DNA of 40,812 nt from a virus (IMGVR_UViG_3300031524_000030:1-40812); one strand, 5' to 3'. Positions 8,723 to 17,220 are shown, counted from the stretch's first letter. Numbers and translations: made by a program. Notes: generated from the sequence alone by a model not told the origin.

Positions 8723-10300
8723 CTAGCTCCCCACCGGACTGAGTCCGGTCAATGAACTCTGGATACCTGACTTGGCAAACACCGCAGCCGCACTTGGAGT
8801 TACAGGAGGCACGGCCAGGGGAGTTACAGACACTACCCCGTTCTGAACCACATAAGACGCGCCAGAACCAGTCGTGGATGAAGCCAGCACACTCCCAACG
8901 GTCGCGAGCTGTGTAGAGGGGTTCTGAGTTGATACAACCTTACTGCTCTGCTGCTGCTTGATGAACGCTGTCACCATAGACGCCAGAGAAGCCATGCTGG
9001 AAATGGCCGCCAGTATCTGTACCGACTTGCCCATATCTGCGTTCACTCTGGCAGTCAGTCGCTGGAATGAATCCTGCTGCAGCGCCTGAGTTCCACTAGT
9101 CTTGCTTGAGCAGAAGCTCATTATACTGCTCATCTCACTGATGCCAGGGCTCATTCCCAGACTTGCCATCGACGGAGGCATAGGATTGCCGATGGGCAAC
9201 CCGCTGCACGCCGAGTTGATCATCGGCATGCCAGCCAATGGACCCGTGGTCTGCACAGGAGACGGCAGCTTCATGGAACGAACTACGCCAACCAGAGAGC
9301 CGGCAGTCTTCATTACTCCGGACAACAGCTGCGTCGCGGACGTTACCGCGTTGCTGGCGGACGAGTTTGGTTTGACCGCCATCTGCACGATCCTGTCCAA
9401 CTGCATCATCAGTCCAGAGGCCTGGGCCACAGCTTGCGGAAGGATGAAGGAAGACATTCCAGTTGACAGACCCTGCGACGAGCTGGTCAGAGACCCGCTG
9501 GTCATGCTGAGCAGAGAGCTCATGCGAATCAAGTCAGCGATACCAGAAGTCGCCAAAGCCGCTACTACATTGATCGCGTCCGAAGCAATAGGATCTGGCT
9601 GAGTCAGGGATTGATACATAGAAGAGCTAACCAGTCCTGCCGCATCGATCTGAGACTGAACCAGCGCCGCTGTATCGCTGCCGATATCAATAGTGCTGGC
9701 TTGGATGACGTTCAAGCCTGGTGTTGAGGGAGTAGGGGTAGCCGCCGGATATGCCATAAGCTGGCTCTGTATCCCAGCGTTCATGATGGCGCTGGACTTC
9801 AGAGATCTCAGCAGCAATGCCGACTGGGCTGCTACTCCTCCGTCTGCCGCTAGCTGTGATTCGACTGACTTGTTGACTGTCATCAGAGCCTGATGCTGAA
9901 GGGTATTGGCTTCAACCCCAGCATTAGGGCCGGCTATTTGATTGACCTGCAGGACCCCTAACTCAGCATCCAGCATGTTCGCATACATCGTCAGTGATAC
10001 CGCCGCAGGCACCTGCCCGTTGTATATCGTGCTGAGGGCCATTGCAAGCTCTGGATTACTGGACTGATCTACTGTAATCCCCAGTCCTGAATACAGGCTT
10101 TGGATAACAGACTGAAGATACCCTGAGGTTGCCACCAGATCTCCCAACTGGGCAGCCAATGAGGCAGCCAAGGAGGTATTGGACGGGACTGTGGCTCCCG
10201 GTGCTGCAACTGGCGGTTCGGCCACCGCAACTCCACCCAGTTCCTGATCAGGAACAGTGGGCGGCGGAGTATAGGCAAAGGTAATCGGCTCGAACGACAT
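8723..10300 (-). CDS. Ser/Ala/Met-rich virion-type protein of unknown function
   Basis: This encodes 525 residues. The start overlaps the stop of the upstream gene as TAATG. The composition is strongly biased to Ser, Ala, Gln, Met and Leu with few charges. Residues 1-45 are Pro-rich and disordered, and the rest is predicted helical, with a second Gly/Pro/Met-rich break near residues 350-385. No catalytic motif is visible. It stands between the terminase and portal genes, an unusual insertion point. Such helical, low-charge proteins are often internal head or ejected proteins, but that is inference only. Confidence 0.7.
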   Translation of the reverse strand: MSFEPITFAYTPPPTVPDQELGGVAVAEPPVAAPGATVPSNTSLAASLAAQLGDLVATSGYLQSVIQSLYSGLGITVDQSSNPELAMALSTIYNGQVPAAVSLTMYANMLDAELGVLQVNQIAGPNAGVEANTLQHQALMTVNKSVESQLAADGGVAAQSALLLRSLKSSAIMNAGIQSQLMAYPAATPTPSTPGLNVIQASTIDIGSDTAALVQSQIDAAGLVSSSMYQSLTQPDPIASDAINVVAALATSGIADLIRMSSLLSMTSGSLTSSSQGLSTGMSSFILPQAVAQASGLMMQLDRIVQMAVKPNSSASNAVTSATQLLSGVMKTAGSLVGVVRSMKLPSPVQTTGPLAGMPMINSACSGLPIGNPMPPSMASLGMSPGISEMSSIMSFCSSKTSGTQALQQDSFQRLTARVNADMGKSVQILAAISSMASLASMVTAFIKQQQSSKVVSTQNPSTQLATVGSVLASSTTGSGASYVVQNGVVSVTPLAVPPVTPSAAAVFAKSGIQSSLTGLSPVGS

Positions 10301-10752
10301 TAGCTACCTATGATGTTGATAGACGAGTCGGACAGCACCGTGGCTGTGGCGTTAGGGTTGTCCATCGCGGCTTGCAGCGTACCTGGCTGCTTCAGTTGGT
10401 CTGGGGATACTGCGAATGCTTCTCCAAAGCTAGGCAATGCTTGGAACTCAGTCCCCACCATACCAAGTATCGGTGATGGGAACATGCGCAGCAGAACCGA
10501 CGGATTGCTTGGTGCCAGCTGCTTGATCACGTTCCAGGCTGCACTCAGAATGCCGTTGGTGCTGGAATACTCTCCCATCTGTACGTTGAAGTCCTTCACT
10601 CCGTGGAAGGTCTGGTTGTGATGTACCAGCGAACCAGCGAATCCCATCAACTGCAGGATAGGCCACTTGGTAAGCTTGGACTGCACGGACACACCTATAG
10701 GACCTTCGAATGCAGACAGATATCCAGCTGCTATGTTCGTATCAACGGCCAT
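10300..10752 (-). CDS. conserved phage protein of unknown function overlapping terL
   Basis: This encodes 150 residues. The start at 10752 (MAVDTNIAAGYLSAFEGPIG) is chosen because GGGAG lies five to six bases upstream. It overlaps the last 11 bases of the terminase gene. The protein has hydrophobic stretches (ILQLMGFAGSLV; SILGMVGTEF-like loops) and looks like a compact folded domain. A longer in-frame extension upstream is a shadow of the terminase gene. It is likely translated with its neighbours. Its role is unknown, perhaps virion-associated. Confidence 0.7.
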   Translation of the reverse strand: MAVDTNIAAGYLSAFEGPIGVSVQSKLTKWPILQLMGFAGSLVHHNQTFHGVKDFNVQMGEYSSTNGILSAAWNVIKQLAPSNPSVLLRMFPSPILGMVGTEFQALPSFGEAFAVSPDQLKQPGTLQAAMDNPNATATVLSDSSINIIGS

Positions 10753-12859
10753 TACCACTCCCAAAGGGCATGCCCTTGCCGAACACCAAGCCCGTGGCGA
10801 TTGAGTTGAATGGAGAACTTGGGATTGAGGGTTTGGCCTGCTGGAAGAACGCCGTTCGTGAAGGAACTCTCCCTGCCTGTTGCTGACTTGCATCCCTAGC
10901 TACGTAAGCCATACCTCTTCCGCTATATACTACGCGCGAAGCCGACCGTGGAGTTCGAATGGCCCTGGAAGGAACCCCGGATCGATTGCGCAGAGCACTA
11001 CGGTTAGCCTCTTCAGGTGTCGTAGGCTCATCGGACATGATTGGGTCAGCCGGAGCCGCCATCCCTGGCCCTGAACCCCAGCTGGCTACATGGAAGATCT
11101 GTGCCAAGCGTCGCACGGCTTCAACGGTCTGGTAGAGACCATAGTTGATCTCAATGCCCAACATAGCCAGCACCCAGGCGTCGTGATCGTGGTCGCCAGT
11201 CTCAGCATCTGTCTCATAGCTGGCTGGCATACCATGCGCAGACCAAGTCTTGACTCTGTAACCACGCATCTGGTCAATCAGGATCTTGTCGTCGTCTTGG
11301 GATAGCTCTACCAGCTCCTGCTCCATAGCCATCACTGCGCCTTCAACCATGAATGGCTTGGTACGGCGCTTCTCCTCATCTTCCTTGATGGACTGTGGGG
11401 TCTTCTTCTCACCCGGTTCCCTATTGGGAACCAGCTTATTGAAGATCAGGGATCCTCCGAAGTCGATCTTGTGGATGTTCTTCAGCTTGTAGGTTTGGGC
11501 ATCACTCTTGCCTGCCATCTGACCTTCCAGCTTGATCAACTCATCCTGGGAAGCACCGAAGCCGGCATCCACATAAATGTGGTCGCACATCCACTTCTTG
11601 TTGAGGCGCTTGATCTCGGCAATAGACTTCACCGTGGTCGCATCGACCTCATCTACAACGGAATGATCCACCGTCCGACGCCGTCTGGTCTCCGGGTCGT
11701 ATTCGAGGATATAGATCCTGGTGCCGGTTCCTTCACCATTCCAGTCGACTCCCATGATGTAGCGTCTGGCAGGACTCCACCTAACATCCTTGTGGCGGTG
11801 GAAGTCTGTAGCACGATCGACGAAGATAGCCTTGTATACACCTGCCAGTGGGGATCCGAACTCCGCCAAGTATTCATGCTGGTAGCGCTCGGTGGTCTTT
11901 GCCTCGCGCATGCACGCTTCACGCATCTCCTCGGAGTAATCCGGATGGTCAGTGATTGGATGGTAGAACTCCCTGTAGTCAGGGAAGATCCTGCACATGC
12001 GATAGTAAGTCTGACGCAGACCGGTCGGGGTTGATGACCCATGGAAAGTCAACTCCTTGAAGCGACGCAGCAGTGGTTGAATGGCGTCGTAATCAGCCTC
12101 AGCCAGGTAGTCCTGCTCGTCAATCCGTATACGACGAGGGTTCTGACCGCGAATGGCTCCGCCCTTCTTACCTGAACCTGATCCAGCAGTGAAGATCTTG
12201 ATCAGCGACCCGTTGTTGAAGCGCAGCAGGTAATAGGGAGACTGCTTCTGTCCAGCCAAGACGTCGCCCAGTGTTGGCGAGTTATTGACCTGATCCAGGA
12301 TCTCTACGTACCACTGCTCAGCCTGAGTCTGCTGCGGGCAGACAATAGCCGTCTCCAGGTTCTTGCGAGTCAGGGACAAGTGAAGCTCTTCGCATACACC
12401 ATTCAGGGTCTTTCCAAGACCACGCCCCCACCTATCAATCTTGCGAGGCGCGGTGCATACTAGGGCTTCTCTCTGATACCAGCGAGCTACGAACGGCTTG
12501 TATTCACTGTCGGAGTTCCTGGCTACGATGTGACGCAGACCCCAGAATGCAGGGTCGTAGATCTCACGTACTTCCTCGAGAGGCATGGCTTCCCCAGCAT
12601 CCTCCATCTGCTGACGCTTCTTCTCGAAGAACTCGTCATCATAGATGCCGCGACATTTGATATCGAATGGCTGACCAGGGAACTTCGTCTGATACTCCGC
12701 GTGGCACTTCTTGCAGATGTCGTTCTGCATGCGGCGCACAATGCCCTTATCGCTGCCATCGGGGTTCAGATCGCGGCCGACTACTCTCGATAAGAAGATC
12801 TGCTCAGCCTTCGGCTTGGCACTCATGAAAGCCAGCAGGGGAATGAACTGAGTACTCAT
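10742..12859 (-). CDS. terL: terminase large subunit (packaging ATPase-nuclease)
   Basis: This encodes 705 residues from an ATG at 12859 with AGGAG four bases upstream. The ATPase domain shows a Walker A variant RGLGKT (residues 146-151), Walker B RIRIDEQD (D247, E248) and the coupling motif SST (275-277). The nuclease domain opens with YIMGVDWNGEGTG (D372), continues with IYVDAGFG (D431) and has a late acidic/His stretch DHDHDA. It drives DNA into the prohead and cuts concatemers. A CxxC pair (C49, C52) near the N-terminus suggests an extra zinc-binding part. The last 90 residues are basic and disordered, unusual for the family and perhaps a DNA or portal contact. Confidence 0.92.
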   Translation of the reverse strand: MSTQFIPLLAFMSAKPKAEQIFLSRVVGRDLNPDGSDKGIVRRMQNDICKKCHAEYQTKFPGQPFDIKCRGIYDDEFFEKKRQQMEDAGEAMPLEEVREIYDPAFWGLRHIVARNSDSEYKPFVARWYQREALVCTAPRKIDRWGRGLGKTLNGVCEELHLSLTRKNLETAIVCPQQTQAEQWYVEILDQVNNSPTLGDVLAGQKQSPYYLLRFNNGSLIKIFTAGSGSGKKGGAIRGQNPRRIRIDEQDYLAEADYDAIQPLLRRFKELTFHGSSTPTGLRQTYYRMCRIFPDYREFYHPITDHPDYSEEMREACMREAKTTERYQHEYLAEFGSPLAGVYKAIFVDRATDFHRHKDVRWSPARRYIMGVDWNGEGTGTRIYILEYDPETRRRRTVDHSVVDEVDATTVKSIAEIKRLNKKWMCDHIYVDAGFGASQDELIKLEGQMAGKSDAQTYKLKNIHKIDFGGSLIFNKLVPNREPGEKKTPQSIKEDEEKRRTKPFMVEGAVMAMEQELVELSQDDDKILIDQMRGYRVKTWSAHGMPASYETDAETGDHDHDAWVLAMLGIEINYGLYQTVEAVRRLAQIFHVASWGSGPGMAAPADPIMSDEPTTPEEANRSALRNRSGVPSRAIRTPRSASRVVYSGRGMAYVARDASQQQAGRVPSRTAFFQQAKPSIPSSPFNSIATGLVFGKGMPFGSGNGR

Positions 12860-12866
12860 CAAGCTC

Positions 12867-13313
12867 CTAGTTCAGGCGATTGCATCCGATGGCTATGGTA
12901 CCTGCACCGGTGTAGTTCGTGATAGCCACCTTGATGCTGCGTCCGCCCAGGCTGATGTTGTTGGTGAACTCACCTACAGATAGATTGCTGCAGTTGATCA
13001 TGCTCACCTTGTTGAAGCTGGCTAACTCTACGAAGTTACCTGTGCCGTCGTCACCATAGACGACTATGGAGCACGTGGTAACGTTGTCGGAGAACGTAGC
13101 CCACAGTTCTACCGAGTTAGCATGTGGATCGAAGGCTGCAGACGTGGCGTTGCCAGCCGTCGCAGTGATCAGACTGACTGGTGTTGAGTAGGACTGTGGC
13201 AGATCGCCAACGTTCCAGCGAGGCGGAAGTCCCATGACAGGAGCGGGGGAGAAAGTACTGCGCAGCTGACCTACTTGATCGGACTTCGGATCATTCATCG
13301 GGGGTATGGCCAT
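12867..13313 (-). CDS. small beta-rich virion-type protein
   Basis: This encodes 148 residues with AGGAG before the start. After a Pro-rich N-terminus of about 45 residues, the rest is a strand-rich domain (VELWATFSDNVTTCSIVVYG, SIKVAITNYTGAGTIAIG) typical of jelly-roll or Ig-like virion proteins. It is the first gene after the glycine-zipper cluster and directly precedes the terminase. Likely a structural or host-contact component, but it is not assigned to a family. Confidence 0.7.
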   Translation of the reverse strand: MAIPPMNDPKSDQVGQLRSTFSPAPVMGLPPRWNVGDLPQSYSTPVSLITATAGNATSAAFDPHANSVELWATFSDNVTTCSIVVYGDDGTGNFVELASFNKVSMINCSNLSVGEFTNNISLGGRSIKVAITNYTGAGTIAIGCNRLN

Positions 13314-13322
13314 TGATATCTC

Positions 13323-13832
13323 CTAGCGGTGAAGGGTAAGGGCTTCCTGCCCTAACCACTGTCGGGCTGGAGTTAATGCTCCAGACATCTCGCGCATTGC
13401 TCGCTGGCGACGCTTCTGAGCGGTTGCTGTGTCGTCCACACTACCGCCGAAAGTAACATGCCTTCCTTCCTGCCCACGCTTACTGACCCAGCTCAACCCT
13501 TTGATCAGAGGATCTTCCATCTTGGTCGATAGATACGCAGCCAACAAACCTCCAGCTATGGCCGCAGCTGCTGGAGGACAACCAATCGTGGCGACTAGCG
13601 CAGCCGATACTGCGCCACCTAGTGCAGGCTGCACGGCCAACCCGGCAAGCCGGCCCGTCATGATTGGTACTGCTTCCCCTGGCTGAGCCGTGCCTGCTTC
13701 CAGAGCTAACGCCGGTATGCCCCACAAGATGTTGTCCTTGGTCATCTTGTGTCCGCTCCAGAACGCACCCTTCATGTCCCTGAACATGGAGGCTTCGATC
13801 ACCGGCGATTCGCGTGGACTGATCTCGAGCAC
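13323..13832 (-). CDS. Ala/Gly-rich amphipathic protein (zipper cluster member 4)
   Basis: This encodes 169 residues from a GTG start with GAGG five bases upstream. Residues about 60-105 form an Ala/Gly-rich hydrophobic stretch (GRLAGLAVQPALGGAVSAALVATIG, broken by prolines, then AAAAIAGGLLAAYLS) that could insert in a membrane. The C-terminal 60 residues are basic and hydrophilic. It continues the run of similar proteins upstream, but shares composition rather than clear sequence with them. Function unknown. Confidence 0.65.
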   Translation of the reverse strand: MLEISPRESPVIEASMFRDMKGAFWSGHKMTKDNILWGIPALALEAGTAQPGEAVPIMTGRLAGLAVQPALGGAVSAALVATIGCPPAAAAIAGGLLAAYLSTKMEDPLIKGLSWVSKRGQEGRHVTFGGSVDDTATAQKRRQRAMREMSGALTPARQWLGQEALTLHR

Positions 13833-13834
13833 AT

Positions 13835-14680
13835 CTACCTCGCATTATGCAGGCCCAGCACTACATCGCCGGTCGCCCCAATAGCATTCATTCTGTCATG
13901 CATTCCGTAGTCTTCCCTCTGAGCCACATCCACAGAAGCATACTTGGGTCTAGCTACAGCTGTTGTCGCTCCAAAGGCCAATAAGCTGAGTGCTCCAATT
14001 GCCCCTCCCTTGCCAACAGCGCCGAACTTGTTCCACACCCTCGAAGCTCTGATCCCATGTGAGATTGCCAAGCCTGCGCCGCCTCCGACTACAGCCCCTT
14101 TCATGGCACCACGTCGGGGATCGTCCTTATCCAACTTGCTGCCAATCAGAGCTCCTATGCCGGCACCTGCGCCGATCATCAGGCCCTTCTGCTTCTCCAT
14201 GACCTCCATTGCTCCACCCTGCATACCTTCCCAGTGCATGGCGGAGGTGGCTGCTTTGGATAGAGGCCCTTCGGCCGCTTGCCGACCTACTCCGAACTCA
14301 CCTTCCAGAACCTCATTGCGAGCCCGGACGGCTCCTTTGTTGTAACTACCGGTTACATCCCAGCGATACTTCCTGGCCCTGTTGGGTATGCTGCCTGTGA
14401 AGCGTCCGGCAGCTTTACCTATACCCCCGGTAATGCCCAGGGCTGGGTTGGCTACTACCGACAGAGCTCCCAACCCCAGCACTCCGCCTAGAGCATACCG
14501 ACTAGCCGACTTACCAGCTGCTTCGGAACGCTCTCCTATGGAGCCGTCGGAAGCCGCGAAGGTGTGAGCCCCGGCATAAGCTCCAGCACCCAAGCCTCCA
14601 GCTATACCTATACTCAGCAGTGGATTGGTTCGCCAGAGACCGGCACCAATCCGTCCGGCAATAGAATCAGCTACGGCCAC
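13835..14680 (-). CDS. glycine-zipper protein (zipper cluster member 3)
   Basis: This encodes 281 residues from a GTG start; GAGG lies seven bases upstream and the start follows the previous stop directly. It contains at least three Gly-zipper hydrophobic blocks: about residues 22-38 (IGIAGGLGAGAYAGA), 62-88 (ALGGVLGLGALSVV) and 168-205 (IGAGAGIGALIGSK; AVVGGGAGLAISHG). The linkers are charged. Glycine zippers pack helices in membranes or in oligomeric pores, and phages use such proteins for genome ejection or lysis. Which applies here cannot be told. Confidence 0.65.
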   Translation of the reverse strand: MAVADSIAGRIGAGLWRTNPLLSIGIAGGLGAGAYAGAHTFAASDGSIGERSEAAGKSASRYALGGVLGLGALSVVANPALGITGGIGKAAGRFTGSIPNRARKYRWDVTGSYNKGAVRARNEVLEGEFGVGRQAAEGPLSKAATSAMHWEGMQGGAMEVMEKQKGLMIGAGAGIGALIGSKLDKDDPRRGAMKGAVVGGGAGLAISHGIRASRVWNKFGAVGKGGAIGALSLLAFGATTAVARPKYASVDVAQREDYGMHDRMNAIGATGDVVLGLHNAR

Positions 14681-15010
14681 CTATATTCCTCGTCCCAGCA
14701 TCCTCGCTGCCCCAGCTCCCGATCCTAGCCAACGAGCAGCAGCGGATGCCCCTGCACCGGCTAAGCCTAACCCTGCCATTGCACCCACAGCTGCTCCTGC
14801 CATTGAACCCCTAGCTCGGCGACCGCCCCAGTAACTACCTCCGGCAGCTTTAGCACCGACTAGCGATCCAATACCAGCTCCTATAAACCCTGTCGTAGGA
14901 GCAAAGGCCATGCGACTGGCAATACGACCAGCTGCAGACGCACCGTGGGAATGCAGGAATGCACCAGCTGCTCCACCTATCCTGATCACTGGTTCACTGA
15001 ACAAGTTCAT
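14681..15010 (-). CDS. glycine-zipper protein (zipper cluster member 2)
   Basis: This encodes 109 residues with AGGAG seven bases before ATG. It is clearly related to the next upstream gene: both have R-x-x-SR-[ML]-A-[FY]-AP, then a Gly-zipper IGAGIGSLVGAKA, then SMAGAAVGAMAGLGL, and end with a GSGA-x-x-R-[ML]-LG tail. The two therefore look like a tandem duplication. A single amphipathic hydrophobic core of about 60 residues is flanked by Arg-rich turns. Confidence 0.65.
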   Translation of the reverse strand: MNLFSEPVIRIGGAAGAFLHSHGASAAGRIASRMAFAPTTGFIGAGIGSLVGAKAAGGSYWGGRRARGSMAGAAVGAMAGLGLAGAGASAAARWLGSGAGAARMLGRGI

Positions 15011-15020
15011 ACCACATCTC

Positions 15021-15485
15021 CTACATCAGCTTCGTAGCTGGTTGCGTAATGAAGGTCGGGCCCCAGATGTTTCTACTCTCAATCCCAGGACCTCTCCCAC
15101 CAGGACCGAGTCTCAATCTGTCCGGACCACCCATACCAAACGGTCCACGAGGACCAATAGGATTAGCACGCCCACGAGTAGATCCGCCTAACAACCTCTG
15201 AGAAGCTCCGGATCCTAGCATCGTTCCGCGAGCACCGGCGGCTGCCCTCAGACTAACCCCAGCCAGTGAGCCCAGACCGGCCCCAGCCATGGCACCTGAT
15301 AACCGGTGATCACGTCCTCCGGCTCCTGCGCCCACAATAGCTCCGCCTGCAGCACCTATTGCACCGAGCTTCGGAGCATATGCCAGACGGCTGGCTACGG
15401 CTCTAGCCCTCATCGCTGGGCCTGAACTATAGTACTTACCTGCGATCCCACGGAACGAGTTGATTGCTTCACCGAAGACACTCAT
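15021..15485 (-). CDS. glycine-zipper protein (zipper cluster member 1)
   Basis: This encodes 154 residues. The start at 15485 has AAGGAAG five bases upstream; a TTG further up is less likely. The core (about residues 35-95: SRLAYAPKLGAIGAAGG, AIVGAGAGG, SGAMAGAGLGSLAGV) parallels the next gene downstream. It adds a Gly/Pro/Arg-rich C-terminal tail of about 55 residues (RGPFGMGG, RLRLGPGG) that its paralogue lacks. It lies just downstream of the repeat copy at 15502 and may be the first gene of a transcription unit. Confidence 0.65.
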   Translation of the reverse strand: MSVFGEAINSFRGIAGKYYSSGPAMRARAVASRLAYAPKLGAIGAAGGAIVGAGAGGRDHRLSGAMAGAGLGSLAGVSLRAAAGARGTMLGSGASQRLLGGSTRGRANPIGPRGPFGMGGPDRLRLGPGGRGPGIESRNIWGPTFITQPATKLM

Positions 15486-15501
15486 GAGACTTCCTTTCAA
15501 C

Positions 15502-15514
15502 CCTGTCTAGTATA
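15502..15514 (-). promoter_or_regulatory. 13-bp repeat TATACTAGACAGG, copy 2; possible late promoter element
   Basis: On the minus strand this repeat starts with TATACT, a fair -10 hexamer, and lies in the 34-base gap before the glycine-zipper gene, 17-29 bases ahead of its ATG. The same 13-mer stands in the same relation to the gene starting at 16278. I see no good -35 hexamer at the usual distance, so a phage-specific activator or a non-promoter role is possible. Confidence 0.35.
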
Positions 15515-15519
15515 GTGGT

Positions 15520-16278
15520 TTAGTCAAAGACAGGATCCAGCCCACGTAGCTTGGCGGCCCTCTGCGCCTGACGAGAGCCCAAGTCAGTTCCCTTGGCATT
15601 GATCTCGGACTTGGCTATCCTCCAACGCTGCTCATTGTTCAACATAGCGTCCTTGAGGAGCATGCGGCGGCGATCTTGTAGGCTGTCCAGGCGCAGGGTG
15701 TTCACGTGCATCACCCGTTCCCAGGTCAGGGGAAGTACTTGCTGTTCTCCCTCTCCGTCGGTGTAGTTGACTGCCTCAGTAATGTTCGTCTGGGTCATGC
15801 GGGCGGCTTCACCGGTGGACAGGATGTTCACACAGCGCTGGATCTGCAGATCCATCCAAACCAGATCCGATACCAGGGTCCTCATATCCTCGGTCAGCTG
15901 ATCTGGCTCCTGGCCTACCACCTTGCACCAGCTGGAGAACCTTTGCTCGGTAATCGTCCTCTCGATTGGGCACAGCTTGCCCTGTGGGGCCTTCTTCATA
16001 CGTATAAGAGGACACTTGGCTGCATAGGCACACTTCTTGTCATCGGTCAGGTCTTCCTGATTACCCGGACACACCAATACTGATCCAGCCGCCGGTCCAA
16101 GGATGACTAACGAGGCTTCGAATGCTGCCAACTCATCTACCTGAGACTGAGACAGGTTGAGATCGCTGGCCTTAGGCAGTAGTGCATCATAGGTGAACTT
16201 GACAGGGGAATCCACCGCCGTGCCGTTGGGTAGCTGAGGCAGCATGTCTTCCGATCGGGTGTCAGGTTGCATGGGCAT
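15520..16278 (-). CDS. Cys-cluster protein in terminase small subunit position
   Basis: This encodes 252 residues. A four-Cys cluster (C70, C83, C89, C103; CAYAAKCP and KLCPIE) suggests a metal site, zinc or Fe-S. The C-terminal half is helical and basic (RRRMLLKDAMLNNEQRWRIAKSEINAKG). It lies four genes upstream of the large terminase on the same strand, and no other gene here looks like a small subunit. It may therefore recognise DNA for packaging, though small terminases usually carry a helix-turn-helix that I cannot see. Its SD (GAGG) is buried in the hairpin just upstream. Confidence 0.6.
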   Translation of the reverse strand: MPMQPDTRSEDMLPQLPNGTAVDSPVKFTYDALLPKASDLNLSQSQVDELAAFEASLVILGPAAGSVLVCPGNQEDLTDDKKCAYAAKCPLIRMKKAPQGKLCPIERTITEQRFSSWCKVVGQEPDQLTEDMRTLVSDLVWMDLQIQRCVNILSTGEAARMTQTNITEAVNYTDGEGEQQVLPLTWERVMHVNTLRLDSLQDRRRMLLKDAMLNNEQRWRIAKSEINAKGTDLGSRQAQRAAKLRGLDPVFD

Positions 16279-16283
16279 GGAAC

Positions 16284-16320
16284 TATCCTCAAGCCTGTCT
16301 AGTATACAGGCTTGAGGATA
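16284..16320 (-). promoter_or_regulatory. 14-bp perfect hairpin overlapping the SD and repeat copy 3
   Basis: A perfect 14-bp stem (16284-16297 with 16307-16320) closes a 9-nt loop. On the minus strand the 3' arm contains GAGG, the SD of the gene starting at 16278, so read-through mRNA would hide it. The 13-mer TATACTAGACAGG (16306-16294) covers the loop and the inner part of that arm. A transcript starting just after TATACT could not form the hairpin and would leave the SD free. Confidence 0.6.
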
Positions 16321-16323
16321 AGG

Positions 16324-16500
16324 TTAAGCGGCCCAACGTCTTTGGCTCATAGCCTTTCCCCCGATAGATCTACCTTCTCGGAGGAGCCGCGCGGATAGGA
16401 ACCCGCACAACGCAAGCACTCTGAACCCCCAAGATGGGAATGTGAGGGCTGCCAACACAACTATGGTAAGCCAAATCCAGAACCTCTCACTGCGACTCAT
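16324..16500 (-). CDS. small single-pass membrane protein
   Basis: This encodes 58 residues with GGAGG six bases before ATG. One hydrophobic segment (about residues 7-36, FWIWLTIVVLAALTF onward) is followed by a basic tail (SARLLREGRSIGG; MSQRRWAA), giving an N-out or hairpin topology. It lies between two late genes on the same strand. Its size and charge fit a holin-like or accessory lysis protein, but the lysozyme gene is 2.6 kb away, so this is only a possibility. Confidence 0.6.
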   Translation of the reverse strand: MSRSERFWIWLTIVVLAALTFPSWGFRVLALCGFLSARLLREGRSIGGKAMSQRRWAA

Positions 16501-16515
16501 GGTCGTCCTCCGATA

Positions 16516-16920
16516 CTACTTAGCTACCCAGTCTTCATCGATCGGATAGATGCGGTACTCGGGGGCCCCATTCATCACTGCGGAGAGGTGCCTGGTACAT
16601 ACCGCGCGCCGAGACATGTCGTTGGCTATCCCGTACATGACGACGTATTCCGCCAGGTCCATGCATTGCTCGACCGGGTCGGTATAGGAGCACAAGGATC
16701 GACTGGATCGTTCCCAGCAACCCTGGCCGTTGGCGAAGCAAAGCACTTCGTACTTGCCGTTGGCCCGCTTCAGGTAGTAAGCGGGCATGTTCATGCGGTG
16801 ACAACAGGTGCAAGCCAGTGGTGTGCCTGGGCTTACAACCAACTTGGGCTCGGCTGGCTCTGATTCAAAGCCTACCTGCCCGCCTGCTTCCGGGTACTCA
16901 TTGACAGGGTACTCGCTCAT
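16516..16920 (-). CDS. Cys-rich probable zinc-binding protein
   Basis: This encodes 134 residues; the start at 16920 has GGAGG four bases upstream. A disordered N-terminus of about 35 residues is followed by CTCCHRMNMPAYYL and VLCFANGQGCW, a probable treble-clef or zinc-ribbon site, and a helical C-terminal half with more Cys residues. The protein is probably cytoplasmic. I do not recognise the family. Confidence 0.65.
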   Translation of the reverse strand: MSEYPVNEYPEAGGQVGFESEPAEPKLVVSPGTPLACTCCHRMNMPAYYLKRANGKYEVLCFANGQGCWERSSRSLCSYTDPVEQCMDLAEYVVMYGIANDMSRRAVCTRHLSAVMNGAPEYRIYPIDEDWVAK

Positions 16921-16935
16921 GTTCTCCTCCATACG

Positions 16936-17220
16936 CTAGGTCTTACTGGACATTGGGGTATTGTTGCCACTCGGATCAAACCGATTGAGCATAGGACCCA
17001 GGTAAGGCGACACTGTGCCTATATTGGTTGCGCAGTAGCGCTCGCAATCCATCAGGTAGTTGTAGATGTCGGCTGCGTGGCCGCCGGTGGCGACCAGTCT
17101 GGTCCCATCCTCTAGAAGGATGTTGATGTCTACGGCCTTGACCAGGCCAGCTGACGCATACGTATTAGCTGGCAAGGGGATGGGCTTCTTGGGTGGTAAA
17201 GGCTTGATCATGCTCGGCAT
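16936..17220 (-). CDS. hypothetical protein
   Basis: This encodes 94 residues. The start at 17220 is chosen for AGAGAGG six bases upstream. A Pro/Lys-rich N-terminus (IKPLPPKKPIPLP) precedes a small alpha/beta-like domain (AVDINILLEDGTRLVATGGHAADIYNYL) with two Cys near CERYCAT. No catalytic motif is apparent. Confidence 0.6.
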   Translation of the reverse strand: MPSMIKPLPPKKPIPLPANTYASAGLVKAVDINILLEDGTRLVATGGHAADIYNYLMDCERYCATNIGTVSPYLGPMLNRFDPSGNNTPMSSKT

